NCBI RefSeq assembly: GCF_038003085.1
Contig: NZ_JBBOOM010000001.1
Span: 1,240,001 to 1,304,000 of the forward strand
Direction of reading: 5' to 3'
Length of the DNA stretch: 64,000 nt
Source: Psychrobacillus sp. FSL K6-2836
GTDB taxonomy: Bacteria > Bacillota > Bacilli > Bacillales_A > Planococcaceae
In this document: piece after piece, positions 1-8,984 of the stretch
Numbering within the stretch: the stretch's first letter is position 1
Layout of the letters: each line of letters starts with the position of its first letter
Program-made: the position numbers and the translations under genes
The notes under the pieces: generated by a model
Told to the model about the DNA's origin: nothing
Database searches by the model: none
What the model saw: only the letters and a program-made list of their open reading frames with translations

Positions 1-1922
1 CCAGGTGGTAATTTATCACGATCGTAAATTGGGGTATCCACCCAACCATCCTCTTCGTAATACACATTTCTATTTTCTTTTTTCGCTTCTTCTAATGTTC
101 CTACCCGCTCTAATTTTTTTAGCTTTGGCTTAGGAACTTTACCAAAGGCAGTTACATGAATATTAACAATTTCTGTTTGGGATTCTGGTAGATTGAATGT
201 AAAATTCTTCTCATGCAATTGGTGGAAATCCTCAATTGCTTGTAGTTTTTCCAGCTCTGACCAATTTCCATTAGAAACAGGTACCTTCACTGTATGCTCT
301 TGCCCTAAATAACGCATATCCGCAAAGCGTTGGAATTCTACATTATTTGCCTCCATCCCCTCTTCATCAAAGTGATGGAATGCATTCTTTTCGATTTCTG
401 CCCATTGCTGATTAATCTCTTCGATTGTCAATTCATTCATGCGTTTGATATACGTTTGGATATAATCATGTCGAAGATCTGTCATGAGCATTCCCCAAGC
501 AGAAAATACTGGGGATGCAACAGGAATAACTACTTTCTTCACCCCTAGTTCCAAAGCAAGTGCTGGTGCATGCATAGATCCTCCACCACCAAATGCGAGC
601 AAGGTGAAATCTTGCGGATTATGTCCTTTTCGAATAGAGATTAGTTTTAAAGCATTTAACATATTTGAGTTTGCAATTCGGATAATTCCGAGTGCCGCTT
701 CCTCTGCCGACATCTTAAAATGATCTCCAATTTTTGAAGAAATAGCAGACTTCACCTTTTCTAAATTAACGTCATAATCGAAATTGGAAGAAGAGAGTCT
801 ACCTGTTACGAGATTTGCATCAGTAGTCGTTGGTTCTGTTCCCCCTTGACCATATGCAACTGGACCAGGACTTGCACCAGCTGACTGCGGACCAACCTTC
901 AAGGAACCAGCCTCATCAATCCATGCAATAGAACCTCCGCCATTTCCAATTTCCACGATATCTACAACTGGCGTTTTTATTGGGTATCCTGCATTTCGAC
1001 TATCTTTTTCGATATAATAGTCAGTCGAAACTTTTACTTCTCCATTTTCGATAAGCGAACATTTTGCCGTGGTTCCTCCAATGTCGAAGGCAATGATATT
1101 CTTTTCGCCAATTATTTCTCCTAATACAGCTGCACCAAGGATTCCTGCCACAGGTCCAGACTCTACCATATTAATAGGAGATTCCTTCGCTTTTGCAAAC
1201 TTGGTAGTCCCTCCGTTGGACTGCATAATATAACGCTGCTCAATTTTGACTTGTTCGGATAATTTCCGCTCCAAATTATCTATATATGTAGTCGCAGCTG
1301 GTTGTACATATGCATTCAATACTGCTGTATTCGTTCTTTCATATTCCCGCCATTCTTGTGTAATATCACTAGATGCAGTTACTTTCACTTCTGGCCAAAT
1401 CTCTTTGATTAATTGAACTGTTTGTTTTTCATGAGAAGGATTCACATAGGAATGAAGATACGAAACCGCAATCGCTTCTACTCCTTCTGTTTTAAAATAT
1501 TCAACAGCCTCTTTCACTTCATCCATGTTTAATGATTCTAAAACTTCCCCTTTGTAGTTCAAACGTTCACTTACTTCCTTGCGTAAATAACGTTCCACAA
1601 ATGGTTTAGGCTTATCATATTTAACATTGAATAAATCCGGTCGATTACCTCGAGCAATTTCAAGTACATCACGGAAGCCTTTCGTTGTTATTAATGCAGT
1701 TTTTGCACCTTTTCTTTCTGTTAAAGAATTAATAATTACAGTAGTACCATGTATGAACATTGTTAGCGGATACTTATCGACTCCACTTTTCTTAATAACA
1801 TTCAGTACTCCCTCTTCAAAATGGGGAGGTGTCGTATTACTTTTAGCAATTCCAAAATTTCCATTATTATCTACATATACTAAATCTGTAAATGTGCCGC
1901 CTATATCTGTAGCAACTCTCAC
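1..1922 (-). CDS. Hydantoinase/oxoprolinase family protein (HyuA-like), C-terminus outside the window
   Basis: ATP-dependent hydantoinase A/oxoprolinase-type enzyme that would open cyclic amides such as hydantoins or 5-oxoproline in the cytoplasm. The reading frame is open from a GTG at 1922 to the window edge (640 codons; the family is usually about 680-700 residues, so a short C-terminal piece is missing). The N-terminus reads VATDIGGTFTDLV, the phosphate-binding loop of the family, followed by HGTTVIINSLTERKG, a second IIAFDIGGTTAKCS loop and an AFGGGGSMHAPALA motif. AGGAG lies ten bases before the GTG; an in-frame GTG at 1931 is too close to it. The gene follows the XRE-cupin regulator by 22 bases and is probably co-transcribed with it. 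Family call is firm; substrate unknown. Confidence 0.9.
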   Translation of the reverse strand, partial: MRVATDIGGTFTDLVYVDNNGNFGIAKSNTTPPHFEEGVLNVIKKSGVDKYPLTMFIHGTTVIINSLTERKGAKTALITTKGFRDVLEIARGNRPDLFNVKYDKPKPFVERYLRKEVSERLNYKGEVLESLNMDEVKEAVEYFKTEGVEAIAVSYLHSYVNPSHEKQTVQLIKEIWPEVKVTASSDITQEWREYERTNTAVLNAYVQPAATTYIDNLERKLSEQVKIEQRYIMQSNGGTTKFAKAKESPINMVESGPVAGILGAAVLGEIIGEKNIIAFDIGGTTAKCSLIENGEVKVSTDYYIEKDSRNAGYPIKTPVVDIVEIGNGGGSIAWIDEAGSLKVGPQSAGASPGPVAYGQGGTEPTTTDANLVTGRLSSSNFDYDVNLEKVKSAISSKIGDHFKMSAEEAALGIIRIANSNMLNALKLISIRKGHNPQDFTLLAFGGGGSMHAPALALELGVKKVVIPVASPVFSAWGMLMTDLRHDYIQTYIKRMNELTIEEINQQWAEIEKNAFHHFDEEGMEANNVEFQRFADMRYLGQEHTVKVPVSNGNWSELEKLQAIEDFHQLHEKNFTFNLPESQTEIVNIHVTAFGKVPKPKLKKLERVGTLEEAKKENRNVYYEEDGWVDTPIYDRDKLPP

Positions 1923-1944
1923 ATTGATCACACTCCTATTTTAG

Positions 1945-2490
1945 TTAAAATATAATTGGGGTTACGACACTTAACACAACCGATTCTGTTTCAAGTGGGT
2001 TCTCCCATTGGTGACTAAAACTAGAAGGGAAATGAATTGTATCCCCTTCAAACAAATGAAACTTCTCATTATTAATATAAAAAACAACTTCACCAGCTAC
2101 CACAAAATAAAACTCTTCTCCATTGTGACTATAAGGATGATCCTCCTTCATATTAGGTGGCAATGTCACAGTCAATGGCTCCAGCTTTCGTCCTGCAAAT
2201 GTCCCAGACATTCTTGTATAAATTTGACTTCCTAAATTTGTAGTAAAGCTATGCTGATCCTTCTTCCGAACAACAAACCGTTGATGATCATTACTTTCAA
2301 GAAAAAAATAGTTCATATGAATATTCAATGCATCCGAAATTTTCTTTAAAGAGGTAATCGATAAAGAGGAAGCACCTCGTTCAATTTGGGATAAAAAGCT
2401 TAAAGAAAGACCTGTCTGTTCACTTAAATCCTTTAGTGTTAAATTCTTCTCTTGCCTTAACTCCTTGATCTTAAGATGAATATCATCCAT
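1945..2490 (-). CDS. XRE-family transcriptional regulator with C-terminal cupin domain
   Basis: A 181-residue DNA-binding regulator. Residues about 6-60 form a lambda-repressor-type helix-turn-helix (IKELRQEKNLTLKDLSEQTG, then SFLSQIERG). Residues about 105-175 form a small cupin beta-barrel (HNGEEFYFVVAGEV, FHLFEGDTIHFPSSFSHQWEN). This is the PuuR/HipB-cupin architecture used to sense small metabolites in amine and amino acid catabolism. It lies just upstream of, and in the same direction as, the hydantoinase-like gene, so that gene is its likely target (inference). A good ribosome binding site (GGGGGTG) precedes the ATG. Confidence 0.88.
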   Translation of the reverse strand: MDDIHLKIKELRQEKNLTLKDLSEQTGLSLSFLSQIERGASSLSITSLKKISDALNIHMNYFFLESNDHQRFVVRKKDQHSFTTNLGSQIYTRMSGTFAGRKLEPLTVTLPPNMKEDHPYSHNGEEFYFVVAGEVVFYINNEKFHLFEGDTIHFPSSFSHQWENPLETESVVLSVVTPIIF

Positions 2491-2709
2491 TCAAACACCC
2501 CCTATAGAATTACAGTATATGTGTAATGATTATGAATATAACATAATTATTGAGTGAATGGAATGATTATTTATAATTATCAGTTAATATTTTATGAGTT
2601 TTATAGGAAATCTGTTAATAAAGATAAACACTAAACAACGCCCCCTGTTCGACTAGTAATACTTTTATCCATATGAAAGAGAAAAGGACACTATCTAAAA
2701 TAGCGAGCT

Positions 2710-2860
2710 TCGAAGTCATGTAATTTCGAGGTTTGTTATTTTAATTTCTAAGATGGATGACACCACTAAATCTTTGACTTCTTAAACAGTTCATATTTAT
2801 AAAAAAAGAATCCATCAATCTCTTGATTGAGGATTCTTATAGATTCATATGAAATTGGTG
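2710..2860. repeat. Intergenic repeat, copy 1 (copy 2 at 42238-42392)
   Basis: About 150 bases resemble 42238-42392. Shared landmarks are AGCTTCGA-type sequence, TTAATTTCTA, TTCATATTTATAAAAAAAGA and the hairpin GAATCC...GGATTC, followed by TTATGAAATTG. Both copies lie in long intergenic gaps and neither contains an open frame, so they look like decayed remains of one element. Its nature is unknown. Confidence 0.55.
2805..2839. terminator. Hairpin, probable bidirectional terminator
   Basis: AAGAATCC...CAATC-TCTT-GATTG...GGATTCTT forms a stem preceded by an A-run and followed by TTAT. It belongs to the repeat shared with 42.3 kb. No obvious gene reads into it from the left. Confidence 0.45.
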
Positions 2861-2933
2861 CCAGATGAGAAACTGTTCTTCTTTTAAAAGATACCACTAT
2901 ACAATCACTTCTGTTTTTTTAATGTTTGATACT

Positions 2934-2984
2934 GAATTGTAGCCTGTTGTCAGAGTAGTGTAGAATTGTTTCTTACACAAGGGA
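2934..2984. repeat. Dispersed 50-bp repeat (TTGTTTCTTACACA type), copy 1
   Basis: GAATTGTAGCCTGTTGTC followed by TAGAATTGTTTCTTACACA. Close copies occur at 22547-22597 and 35256-35306, with shorter ones at 3116-3149 and 23743-23785. All lie between genes, several just past the 3' end of a minus-strand gene. Unclassified. Confidence 0.6.
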
Positions 2985-3040
2985 AATTTTCCTAATAGCA
3001 CTAATATTACGTTTCAAAATAACAACCTTGAATACAAAAA

Positions 3041-3072
3041 GAAGCAGCCGAGTATTACCGGCTGCTTTCTCT
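3041..3072. terminator. Intrinsic terminator (hairpin with T-run)
   Basis: AAGCAGCCG-AGTATTAC-CGGCTGCTT is a strong stem followed on the plus strand by TCTCTTTT and preceded by an A-rich run. It can therefore act in both directions, probably ending the minus-strand amidohydrolase unit whose stop is at 3168. Confidence 0.65.
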
Positions 3073-3115
3073 TTTCTATAATAGTATGCTAAAAAACACT
3101 AAAGATAGATCTATC

Positions 3116-3149
3116 CGAATAATGTAGAATTGTTTCTTACAAAGGGACG
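3116..3149. repeat. Dispersed 50-bp repeat, partial copy 2
   Basis: Contains TGTAGAATTGTTTCTTACA followed by AAGGGACGC, matching the right half of the repeat at 2934-2984. It abuts the end of the amidohydrolase gene. Confidence 0.5.
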
Positions 3150-3167
3150 CTCAAATTATACTTCCTT

Positions 3168-4598
3168 CTACAACAATCCATCCCGAACCATTTGTAAAAT
3201 ATCACTATCAGCACTTAATATATCGTCTTTAGCACGAATAGAAATCTGTTCTGCTGCTGCTTGTGCTTTTCGTATTTCCTCTTTTTCATCTACTGTTAAA
3301 ATTACTCGATTTTCCATCACGATGTTTCCATCAATGATAACCGTTTCAACCTCATCCCCACGGGCAGAATACACAAGGTTTGGAACAATATTGCGAATTG
3401 GTGTTGTTAACACTGGGAAAAAGGTAGGTGAGGACAAATCCAGCAAGATAACATCTGCTTTTTTACCTGCTTTTAACGTACCAACCTGGTCATCAATCCC
3501 CATCACTTTAGCTGCTTCGATTGTTGCCATTCGAAGTGCCTGTGTGGCATTAAATACTCTTGGATCTTTATATTTCACTTTGTTTAAAATGGCTGCCATT
3601 TTCATCTCATTGATCATATTGTTACAATTGTTACCTGGAGCTTGGTCAGATCCTAGACAAGCCGTTCCTCCCGCATCCAAAAATTTCTGAACGGGTGGGA
3701 CCATACCATCGATAATACCGATACTACCTGCACAGTATATTAACTTTGCTCCACTTTTTGCAACCACTTCAGTTTCTTCGTCCGTTGCCTCTGTTAGATG
3801 CACAGCTATAAGTCGTTCGTTTAATAGACCATGTTCCTCTAGAAATTCAATAGTTCGCTTACCGTATCGTTTTTCGATTTGAAGTACTTCACGATCGCCC
3901 TGCGCAACATGCATATGCAGTTTTGTATCTAATCTTTCTGCATGCGCTTGAATTTCTTTCAACAGCTCCAAACTCATCATATCCGGACCATGTGGACCAA
4001 GTATAACTGTTATGCGTCCATTTTCAGTATTATGATGTTCTTCATATAGATCTAGATTTCGTTGCAGCTTTTCTTGACCAATTGAAGGGTCAAATGGATA
4101 TAACTCTCCTACTGGCAAATCTCCAATATCATCTGGTATCTCGTTTATCAATTCGGCAAGCCTTGCACGCGCTCCGATTTTTTTATAGTTTTGTACAAGT
4201 AAGTCCATTCGCCCGTCGTAATCGCAGAAAGTGGTAGTACCAGCTTTCAAACCCTCTATAATATTGACCATGGATCCAACAACACTTTCTTCTGGACGTA
4301 AATGTTTTTGAAATGGCCATAGACCTTTTTGCATCCAGTTCGACATATCTTGTGCCACGCCACGGAAAATACTGATGCCTGTATGAATATGTGCATCTAT
4401 CAATCCTGGCATGATTAATTTGTTAGATGCATCAATCATCCGTTCTGCCTCGTAATTAGACAAAATTTCTGTTGATTCTCCAACTGCTTCTATCAAATTT
4501 CCTTTAATCGCTATTGCTCCATTTTCGATAAAACCAACACCTTTTCCTTCCATTGTGAGAAGATGCCCATTATGAATAATCATATCAACTTTCAACAT
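3168..4598 (-). CDS. Amidohydrolase, TrzN/SsnA/MtaD-like aminohydrolase
   Basis: Cytoplasmic metal-dependent deaminase or chlorohydrolase of the ATZ/TRZ and SAH-deaminase branch, 476 residues (normal length). The metal ligands are visible: LIDAHIHTG (HxH, about residue 70), LHMHVAQ, AVHLTE and LGSDQAPGNN. The C-terminal small beta-domain (LKAGKKADVILLDLS) is present. It is the last gene of a unit with an NhaC-type antiporter (26 bases upstream) and an FCD regulator. It therefore probably acts on an imported N-containing ring or guanidine-like compound (inference). MTA/SAH deaminase is an alternative, but the catabolic context argues for a transported substrate. Confidence 0.85.
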   Translation of the reverse strand: MLKVDMIIHNGHLLTMEGKGVGFIENGAIAIKGNLIEAVGESTEILSNYEAERMIDASNKLIMPGLIDAHIHTGISIFRGVAQDMSNWMQKGLWPFQKHLRPEESVVGSMVNIIEGLKAGTTTFCDYDGRMDLLVQNYKKIGARARLAELINEIPDDIGDLPVGELYPFDPSIGQEKLQRNLDLYEEHHNTENGRITVILGPHGPDMMSLELLKEIQAHAERLDTKLHMHVAQGDREVLQIEKRYGKRTIEFLEEHGLLNERLIAVHLTEATDEETEVVAKSGAKLIYCAGSIGIIDGMVPPVQKFLDAGGTACLGSDQAPGNNCNNMINEMKMAAILNKVKYKDPRVFNATQALRMATIEAAKVMGIDDQVGTLKAGKKADVILLDLSSPTFFPVLTTPIRNIVPNLVYSARGDEVETVIIDGNIVMENRVILTVDEKEEIRKAQAAAEQISIRAKDDILSADSDILQMVRDGLL

Positions 4599-4624
4599 AC
4601 ATTATCATTTCCTTTCCAGCTATA

Positions 4625-6181
4625 TTAAGAGATTACTTGCTTATTTATAAGTACATTTGAATCTCTTCCTTTTACTCGACGATTCAATAAATACAACGCT
4701 ACTAGTAGAACAATTGCCGTTACTATCAATCCAACAAATACATTCTGCGTAAGTCCTGCGGAAAGAAAACCAATTCCGGAAGCGGTCGCAATAACTAAAG
4801 CATATGGCAATTGGGTTCGAACATGTTCAATATGATCAGCAGCTGCACCAGTTGATGACATGATGGTCGTATCGGAAATCGGTGAACAATGGTCTCCAAA
4901 TAAGCCACCACTAATTACTGCACCAATCGCTAGAGCTAAATTGATATCCATCGAGGCAGCCATTGGAACAGCTATTGGAATCATAATTGCAAAAACACCC
5001 CAAGAACTTCCCGTCGCAAACGCTATCAATGCACCAATGAGAAAAATGATTAATGGAACTAGGAATGCCGGCAAGTAGTTTCCAACAAATTCTGTAATAT
5101 ACGTACCTAATCCCATCGTAGAAGCGATGGAACCAATCGACCAAGCCATGACTAGGATAAGTGGCACAATCATTAGTTTTAAAATACCATTCGTTAATTC
5201 ATCAAAAAGATAAATTAATGATGTTTTATATCTCAATTTTGCATAGATAATTCCGCCAACTGCACCTGCTATAAATCCACAAATGATGGACAAAACAATA
5301 TTAGAATTTAAAAAAGCTCCCCGAAATCCGTTCTCTCCAATATTTCCTGTCCAAAAAATAACGGTAAAAATAGTCCCCATCAATAAAACCATTGGAATCA
5401 AAAAGCTAAAAATATCCGCTTTTGTATTGGAGACCTTCATCTCTTCTTCAATAGACTCATCTATCATCAGCTTATCGTCTTTCCCATATAGCTCCCCAGT
5501 TTCCACCGCCCTCATTTCAGCTTTATACATCGGACCAATATCTAAATTCAAATTCACTACAAATAACACACCAATCATCGCGAACAGACCATATAAATTA
5601 TAAGGAATCATTTGGATGAACAGTGACCATGGATTATCACTTAGTCCAAGCACTGCAAGTTGCGTGGCAATAAGTCCAGTAATAAAAGGCCCATAACTAC
5701 TTATCGGTGACATAGCGGCAAGTGGACTTCCCATCGAATCCAAAATATAAGCTAATTTAACACGGGATACTTTTAACTTATCCGCTATAGGACGAGTAAC
5801 CGTACCTAAGATTAAAACTGGCTCTGTATATGAAAATAGGAAGGAACTACCCCATATAAAGTTTTGCGCTTTCTTGCGCGTATTCACTTTTTTCGTAGCC
5901 ATTTCGGCAAACGCACGCGCTCCACCCGTAACACGTAGAATATTTACAAACCCTCCTGCCAGCGTAACTAGTAATAACATTCCCGCATTCCAAGGATCAG
6001 CGATCGAAGGAATGACAACATCCGTAATCGAATATGTAAAACCAAAGAATGGATTCCAACTGCTAATAATTGTAGAACCTAACCAAACACCAATGAACAA
6101 TGATAAAATCGTCTGTCTAGTCACGATAGCTATTACAATTGCAAGAACCGGTGGTAATAATGATAATATCCCATACTCCAT
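4625..6181 (-). CDS. Na+/H+ antiporter NhaC family transporter
   Basis: Integral membrane protein of 518 residues with about 11-12 hydrophobic segments, beginning YGILSLLPPVLAIVIAIVTR. The motif ISGGLFGDHCSPISDTTIMS near residues 430-450 is diagnostic of the NhaC family. Members exchange Na+ with H+ or with small organic ions such as malate/lactate or tyrosine/tyramine. Placement between an FCD regulator (25 bases upstream) and an amidohydrolase (26 bases downstream) suggests that it imports or exchanges the substrate or product of that enzyme (inference). Confidence 0.88.
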   Translation of the reverse strand: MEYGILSLLPPVLAIVIAIVTRQTILSLFIGVWLGSTIISSWNPFFGFTYSITDVVIPSIADPWNAGMLLLVTLAGGFVNILRVTGGARAFAEMATKKVNTRKKAQNFIWGSSFLFSYTEPVLILGTVTRPIADKLKVSRVKLAYILDSMGSPLAAMSPISSYGPFITGLIATQLAVLGLSDNPWSLFIQMIPYNLYGLFAMIGVLFVVNLNLDIGPMYKAEMRAVETGELYGKDDKLMIDESIEEEMKVSNTKADIFSFLIPMVLLMGTIFTVIFWTGNIGENGFRGAFLNSNIVLSIICGFIAGAVGGIIYAKLRYKTSLIYLFDELTNGILKLMIVPLILVMAWSIGSIASTMGLGTYITEFVGNYLPAFLVPLIIFLIGALIAFATGSSWGVFAIMIPIAVPMAASMDINLALAIGAVISGGLFGDHCSPISDTTIMSSTGAAADHIEHVRTQLPYALVIATASGIGFLSAGLTQNVFVGLIVTAIVLLVALYLLNRRVKGRDSNVLINKQVIS

Positions 6182-6206
6182 TTTCTCGTCCCCCTTATGA
6201 AACTAT

Positions 6207-6938
6207 TTAATTGATAACGCTTTGAATCAGCTTTTGGATATGATCTTTTGTAAGTAAAACTGCTTTTTCTACATCTCTTGCTTTTACTGCCTCTAAAATT
6301 AGTTCATGTTCCACAAGATGATGTGCATCCCTTAACTTAGTTGCAATCTCTGGAAACTTCTCCTCAAGTCTTAACTCTTCATGTATTAAAAGTTTTAATA
6401 CAGAGTTAAGAAAGCGGTTACAAGAAAGTGTACATAATACTTGGTGAAAATTAATCGGAAGTAATTCAGAATCTTCCCCAATACTCACACACTGTTTATG
6501 TTGCTTAACTGATTCCTCTAAAAAACCTATTTCATCATCAGTCGCATTTTCAATGACTGATTTAATAACCTCCGACTCGATGATCACACGTACATTTAGT
6601 AAATCAATGATATCTTGCGCATTCTCAGGATCTGTTGCCTTCTTCATTTCAGCTTCAATCTTTAGTCTTTCTACATCACTTTGCATTCCTTCTAATTGCC
6701 GTTGTCCTTTTACAGTTAGAATTCTCCCTTGCGAGGATACTAATTCTGTCCATCCGAGCCCATCTAGCTCCTTTAACAATCTACCAACAGATGCCAAACT
6801 GATAGAATCACCCAGGTTCTCCATCTTTTCTTTCATAATCCATGAACCAAGTGGCTTTTCTGAATCAGCAAGACACTGTAAAGCGATCAAGTAATGAAAA
6901 TCCGCTTCATTAGAAAACAACTCTTTACTCATCCTCAT
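6207..6938 (-). CDS. FCD-domain transcriptional regulator (GntR/FadR-like C-terminus)
   Basis: 243-residue regulator. Residues about 10-75 look like a winged helix of a type other than the usual GntR head (SISLASVGRLLKELDGLGW). From about 95 on there is an all-helical FCD ligand-binding domain (DLLNVRVIIESEVIKSVI, FHQVLCTLSCNRFL, HHLVEHELILEAVKARD). GGAGG lies seven bases before the ATG at 6938; a GTG at 6944 nearly overlaps it and is unlikely. First gene of the unit with NhaC and the amidohydrolase, which it probably controls. Confidence 0.82.
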   Translation of the reverse strand: MRMSKELFSNEADFHYLIALQCLADSEKPLGSWIMKEKMENLGDSISLASVGRLLKELDGLGWTELVSSQGRILTVKGQRQLEGMQSDVERLKIEAEMKKATDPENAQDIIDLLNVRVIIESEVIKSVIENATDDEIGFLEESVKQHKQCVSIGEDSELLPINFHQVLCTLSCNRFLNSVLKLLIHEELRLEEKFPEIATKLRDAHHLVEHELILEAVKARDVEKAVLLTKDHIQKLIQSVIN

Positions 6939-7055
6939 AATCACACCTCCTCCTCACTGATGAGTAGCTATTAGAATTATAATTTATCTTTTTAGTAAAA
7001 ACAATCATTATTTTCTGAATTAACAGTTTTAATAAAAATATTTACCTAGATTTAT

Positions 7056-7283
7056 GTGACCTTCGGATTCAATTTGTTTATCTCATTAATAACGGTTGCG
7101 TTAACGAAAATAATGCTGCTTCCCCAACAATTTGGCGAAACTACCGTTAGAAGTGGTTTGAAAAAGATCAATGTTGAAGGCACATTGATCTGGGGTACGA
7201 TTTATGCTTTTATTTTACTTCCACTTACCACACCATTCGCAAGATTTCTGATAGTCGTATTTCATAAAATTATCAGAAGATAG
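7056..7283 (+). CDS. Small hydrophobic open reading frame, doubtful
   Basis: 75 codons with one or two possible membrane segments (TLIWGTIYAFILLPLTTPFA). The only in-frame starts are GTG at 7056 and an ATG at 7110, and neither has a convincing ribosome binding site. It fills a 600-base gap between two minus-strand units, and I recognise no family. It could be a degraded gene end. The rest of the gap (6939-7055, 7284-7483) shows nothing else. Confidence 0.25.
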   Translation: MTFGFNLFISLITVALTKIMLLPQQFGETTVRSGLKKINVEGTLIWGTIYAFILLPLTTPFARFLIVVFHKIIRR

Positions 7284-7483
7284 ACAACCGATTTTATAAA
7301 AATCAAATTGACATCTAAATAGGGTGCTTTTTTTGCCCCTTCTTAATTGTCTTAGAACCTGGTATTTGTCATTTAGTGAGTATTTTAGGTATTATAAATC
7401 TTGTAATAACCCGATATTTCATAATGAGAAATTAAATCATAAAGGCAATTAAATTGTTGAAATTTTTATAGTTTTAGCAAGAA

Positions 7484-7529
7484 AAAGACTGTAGTGATAC
7501 TCAAAATCTGAGTATCACTACAGTCTTTT
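7484..7529 (-). terminator. Strong intrinsic terminator of the ridA-dpaL operon
   Basis: AAAGACTGTAGTGATACTC and its exact complement are separated by seven bases, giving a 19-bp perfect stem with A- and T-runs on the outer sides. It lies 19 bases past the symporter stop and closes the five-gene minus-strand operon; it could work both ways. Confidence 0.85.
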
Positions 7530-7547
7530 AAAATAATAATTGATTGA

Positions 7548-8957
7548 TCAAGTACTTTCACTTTTCGGTATATAGGCAGATGGAGCAATTGGTTTACCTC
7601 TACTAAGTTCAATTTTATTCACAACTAGGAATGTAATAATACTAGCAACACTACCTGCGATAACTGCCATTATCCCGAAAGGATCTTCTAATATTTGCCA
7701 GGTTACACCAACTATTGAGCCAACAATAATCGAAGACAAACCTGCATTTTTGGTTACTCGATCAACTAATAATCCTAAAATGAACGCGGCAAATGGACCA
7801 GTTGAACGAATAGTAAAAGCAAATACTAATAACGGTATAATTTGTTGACTAAAAAGTGAAATTCCTATAGCAAACACACCTATTAGAATGATAATCAAAC
7901 GAGATGCTTTTAATTCGGCTTCGCTCGTAACCTTTTTCTTTGATAGGGTAGGGTGAATATCAGTCATGTAAACTGATGCTACTGCTAGTAGATTGCCTGA
8001 GGCACTTGATAATGTAGCTGAAATAACCCCTGATAACAAGAGACCTGCAATAATTGGTGGTAATAGCTCTACCGAAACAGTGGCTAATGCACTATTTTCG
8101 TTAATATTCGGAAAGCTAGACAATGCAATTAATCCTAAAATTGCTGGTATAAACGCATATATAGTCATTAGACCACCGCAGAGTACAGATCCCCATACAG
8201 CCGTTTTTTCATCTTTCGCCGAATAATAACGTTGTACCGCCTCTTGCCCTGTAGAGAAAGTCATAAAATACATCAAGGTTAGACCAATAATTGTTGGCCA
8301 ACCAATTTTTGTGAAACCTAACTGTTCCTTCGGTAAATTATTTAATACTGTGTCGACACCACCTGCTGCGGAAAATGCAAAAGGTACTGCGATTGCAAAT
8401 CCTACAACAATTATGAAAAACTGAACAAAATCCGTTAATGTTACACTCCACATACCTCCTAAGAAAGTATAGAAGACAACAATAGTACCTGAAATAAGGA
8501 TTGCCCAATTTAAACTAAAGCCCGTTAATACATGTACAATTGATGCTGTAGCAGTAATCTGTACAGCTGTTAACGCTGAAGATGCTACAACCGACAAAAT
8601 ACTCGAAATTAGTTGGCTACTTTTACCATAACGTCGACCAATTATTTCTGGAACAGTGGTAGCCAATGCGCGACGCATAAAAGGTGCTACAAAAGAAACT
8701 AGAATAATAGCTACACCAGCAGATACAACATACCAACCCGCCGATAGTCCCCATTCTCCGTACGCTTTTGACGCAACACCGACCGAACTACCACCACCAA
8801 TTTCAGTAGCGGCAAGTGTTCCTGCAAGCATAATTGGCCCTAAACGTCGTCCAGCTAAATGATAATCTTCACTACTCTTAATTTTTGTTTTTGCATAAAA
8901 ACCAATCCCAATCATCACTAGCATGTAAACTATAATAATTCCCCATATAATACCCAT
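7548..8957 (-). CDS. Sodium:solute symporter (SSS) family protein
   Basis: Membrane transporter of 469 residues with about 13 hydrophobic segments. The N-terminus has the SSS pattern DYHLAGRRLGPIMLAGTLAATEIGGGSSVG, and the core shows SGVISATLSSASGNLLAVASV, which holds the Na2-site-like region. It would import a small organic solute with Na+. Last gene of the operon, 27 bases after the D-aminoacylase gene, so the solute is probably an N-acyl-D-amino acid, a diaminopropionate derivative or a related compound (inference). Confidence 0.88.
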   Translation of the reverse strand: MGIIWGIIIVYMLVMIGIGFYAKTKIKSSEDYHLAGRRLGPIMLAGTLAATEIGGGSSVGVASKAYGEWGLSAGWYVVSAGVAIILVSFVAPFMRRALATTVPEIIGRRYGKSSQLISSILSVVASSALTAVQITATASIVHVLTGFSLNWAILISGTIVVFYTFLGGMWSVTLTDFVQFFIIVVGFAIAVPFAFSAAGGVDTVLNNLPKEQLGFTKIGWPTIIGLTLMYFMTFSTGQEAVQRYYSAKDEKTAVWGSVLCGGLMTIYAFIPAILGLIALSSFPNINENSALATVSVELLPPIIAGLLLSGVISATLSSASGNLLAVASVYMTDIHPTLSKKKVTSEAELKASRLIIILIGVFAIGISLFSQQIIPLLVFAFTIRSTGPFAAFILGLLVDRVTKNAGLSSIIVGSIVGVTWQILEDPFGIMAVIAGSVASIITFLVVNKIELSRGKPIAPSAYIPKSEST

Positions 8958-8984
8958 GTAATGCCCCCTTCATCGGAATATTTT

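Noticed and set aside
3130-3690. 186-codon plus-strand frame opposite the amidohydrolase
   Set aside because: Lies entirely or largely antisense to a gene with clear metal-ligand motifs; no ribosome binding site or recognisable sequence.
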